Below, one piece after another: positions 51,017-52,451 of a stretch of DNA of 52,451 bases. Each line of letters starts with the position of its first letter. Position 1 is the stretch's first letter. Source of the DNA: Bacteroidota bacterium (GTDB taxonomy: Bacteria; Bacteroidota; Bacteroidia; Chitinophagales; LD1); the NCBI GenBank assembly GCA_016715625.1, contig JADJZU010000024.1:1-52451 (forward strand). The letters are read 5' to 3'. The position numbers were made by a program, and so were the translations under genes. The notes beneath the pieces are model-generated. The model did no database searches and was not told where the DNA came from. It was given only the letters and a program-made list of their open reading frames with translations.

Positions 51017-52451
51017 CTACTTCCTGCCTTCCAGCAGCTCGGTGAGGTGGTTGATCTGCTGCTGCTGTTCCTGAATAGTGGCAATCATAATAGGTATGAG
51101 CTCGGTGTAGTTGAGCGCATCAAACTCCACTGCGGGGGCTGTTACTTTGCCCGTTGAAGCATCGTGATTTTCATATACCGGCAGCGATTTAGCTTTTTTC
51201 ACCGCACTGGGCACTATCTCCTTCACTTCATCGGCCAATAGGCCGTATTGCAAGCCTTCGGCCAGGTTTAACTGACTGTATTCATCGGTGCGGTAGTAAT
51301 AAGAGGCCGGTTTCAGTCGGGCTAACAATGCGGAAGCATGCTCCAGAGGTTGTATATCGCGCTTCAGCTTGCGGTCGCTGGTAGTATAGCTGGTGCCAAA
51401 CACTGCCCCGTTAAAGTAGCCCGCCCAGTTTGTCGCCCCGCCTGTTGCTGTACCGTAAACTCCGTACCTGTTTCCTATGCAGCAATAATTAGACTCTCCA
51501 TATACCCCGCACTGCCCGCCATAAACACCCTCCATACCCATAGCGGCACTGTTTTGACAGTTACCTGTCACCGCATAATTATCTACCCATATAGCGGTAT
51601 TGTAAAAGTTGCCGGTTCTGGCATCGCTGCTCACCACATCCAGCGTATAGACAGGGGCCGTAGTGCCTATACCCACCTTTGCACTGACAGTGGCTGAGTT
51701 TGTGCCGTTAATGCTTCCTATTACCACGCTGTTGCTTTTGCGAAACCTGCGCATAACTACCTATAGCGGTAGAGTTTATAAGGGATCCGAAAAGTGGCCC
51801 TGCGGTATAACCAACAGCTGTGTTGAAAGAGCCTGTTGTGTTCTCATATAGACTGGAATAGCCAATTCCGGTATTGTTGAACCCTGTTAAGTTCCGATAG
51901 AGTGCCTGATGCCCAAAAGCTGAATTAGAGTAGCCGGTGGTGTTCGTATAAAGGGCAGTTCTACCCACAGCCGCGTTATAATTTCCCGATGTATTAGACG
52001 TTGCAGCGAGGTCGCCTAATGCCACATTATAGCTTCCTGAGGTATTATAATAGAGGGCATTATAGCCACCGGCCGTGTTACTTGTGCCCCAGGTGTTATT
52101 GTGCAGCGTACTGCAGCCCACTGCCGTGTTGTAATACCCATTCGTATTACTATACAAACTACTTTTCCCAACAGCTACATTTTGGCTTCCTAATGTTGAC
52201 GAAAACAAGGCCGACTCTCCCATAGCTGTGTTGTCGTACCGGTGGCTGTATTCCAGATACCTGTGGTGTTACTGTATAAGGTGTTCACCCCCATACCGGT
52301 ATTGGAATATCCCGTTGTGTTTGTATACAGTGATTGCACTCCATACCCCGAGTTGTAATTGCCGGTGGTATTGTTGTATAAAGAATAAACGCCTGCCCCG
52401 GTATTCCATATACCGTTTGTGTTGCTATACAAAGCCTGATAACCACTGGCC
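51017..52451 (-). pseudogene. Frameshifted repeat-rich surface protein with C-terminal S74 chaperone domain, 5' partial
   Basis: One gene in three pieces, open to the right edge. From the edge leftward it has 17-residue repeats of the type LYSNTTGxxNTxxGxxx, then AKVGIGTTAPVYTLDV, then a peptidase S74 intramolecular chaperone domain (SDRKLKRDI, LLADEVKEIVPSA) and a short coiled coil at the C-terminus. The frame breaks twice: near 52234/52235 within the repeats, and in the A4 run (T4 on +) at 51736-51739, where removing one base restores SQSNSVVIGSING. If repaired it would encode more than 475 residues. S74 domains trim and trimerise fibre-like adhesins or tail spikes. Sequencing error, decay and phase variation are all possible. 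Confidence 0.75.
51800..52451 (-). repeat. 51-bp (17-residue) tandem repeats in the S74 surface protein
   Basis: About a dozen units of consensus LY-x-NTTG-x-x-NT-x-x-G-x-x-x, each 51 bp. The regular Asn/Thr/Gly/Tyr spacing suggests a beta-helical or beta-roll stalk. One junction near 52235 is short: two NTA motifs are 7 residues apart instead of 17, with a frame change. Confidence 0.7.

Noticed and set aside
51800..52451. Repeats at the right edge as a possible CRISPR array
   Set aside because: The repeats are protein-coding 51-bp units without unique spacers and translate to the LYSNTTG stalk motif.

Overview
The window looks like a chromosomal segment of a Bacteroidota (Bacteroidetes) bacterium, most likely from the Chitinophagales/Sphingobacteriales side. 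The evidence is a PorV-type outer-membrane protein of the type IX secretion system, several proteins with CarboxypepD_reg-like N-terminal domains, a small dialkylresorcinol/flexirubin-type pigment locus with DarA and DarB, a DUF4175 protein, a peptidase S74-tailed repeat protein, a class II (B12) ribonucleotide reductase, and a TAnnTTTG-type promoter in front of porV. Shine-Dalgarno sequences are weak and several starts are TTG or GTG. No rRNA, tRNA, CRISPR array or insertion sequence was recognised.

Region 1 (1-20211) is an AT-rich surface-glycan locus, almost entirely on the + strand. It holds an ABC exporter pair (Wzm-like permease, cut by the window edge, and Wzt-like ATPase with a C-terminal cargo domain), a transglutaminase-like lipoprotein, two membrane-anchored SGNH proteins, two paralogous radical SAM enzymes with an N-terminal twitch-like cysteine domain, a third radical SAM enzyme translationally coupled to a UbiA-family prenyltransferase, a methyltransferase, a sulfotransferase on the opposite strand, an asparagine-synthase-type amidotransferase, a uronate-epimerase-like SDR, two GT-A-like glycosyltransferases and a large TMTC-like GT-C protein with C-terminal TPRs. 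Together they could build, decorate and export a modified glycan. The chemistry of the radical SAM steps is unknown. The UbiA gene appears to carry a -1 frameshift at a T6 tract, and its continuation runs to 2 nt before asnB.

Region 2 (20266-30892) has a short TonB-receptor-like protein and then a compact pigment locus. DarB, a 130-residue unknown, a BtrH-like putative acyltransferase and an ABC ATPase run leftward. DarA, a flavin-dependent halogenase-like enzyme and a DUF1702 protein run rightward from a shared control region. A CarboxypepD_reg-like protein follows. A candidate scheme is resorcinol formation (DarA/DarB), possible halogenation, and acyl transfer by the BtrH-like protein.

Region 3 (31100-52451) is mostly housekeeping: porV, an RsbW-like ATPase, DUF4175, a GH13 glucosidase, DUF4126, nrdJ, glyS, tadA, an LPG-synthase-like flippase, ruvC, mreBCD and a lipoprotein. 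At the right edge is a frameshifted, repeat-rich S74 surface protein. The gaps hold unusual structure: an eleven-unit 21-bp phased repeat beside a remnant of a duplicated RsbW-like gene (32627-32989), and a 50-bp dyad between nrdJ and glyS.
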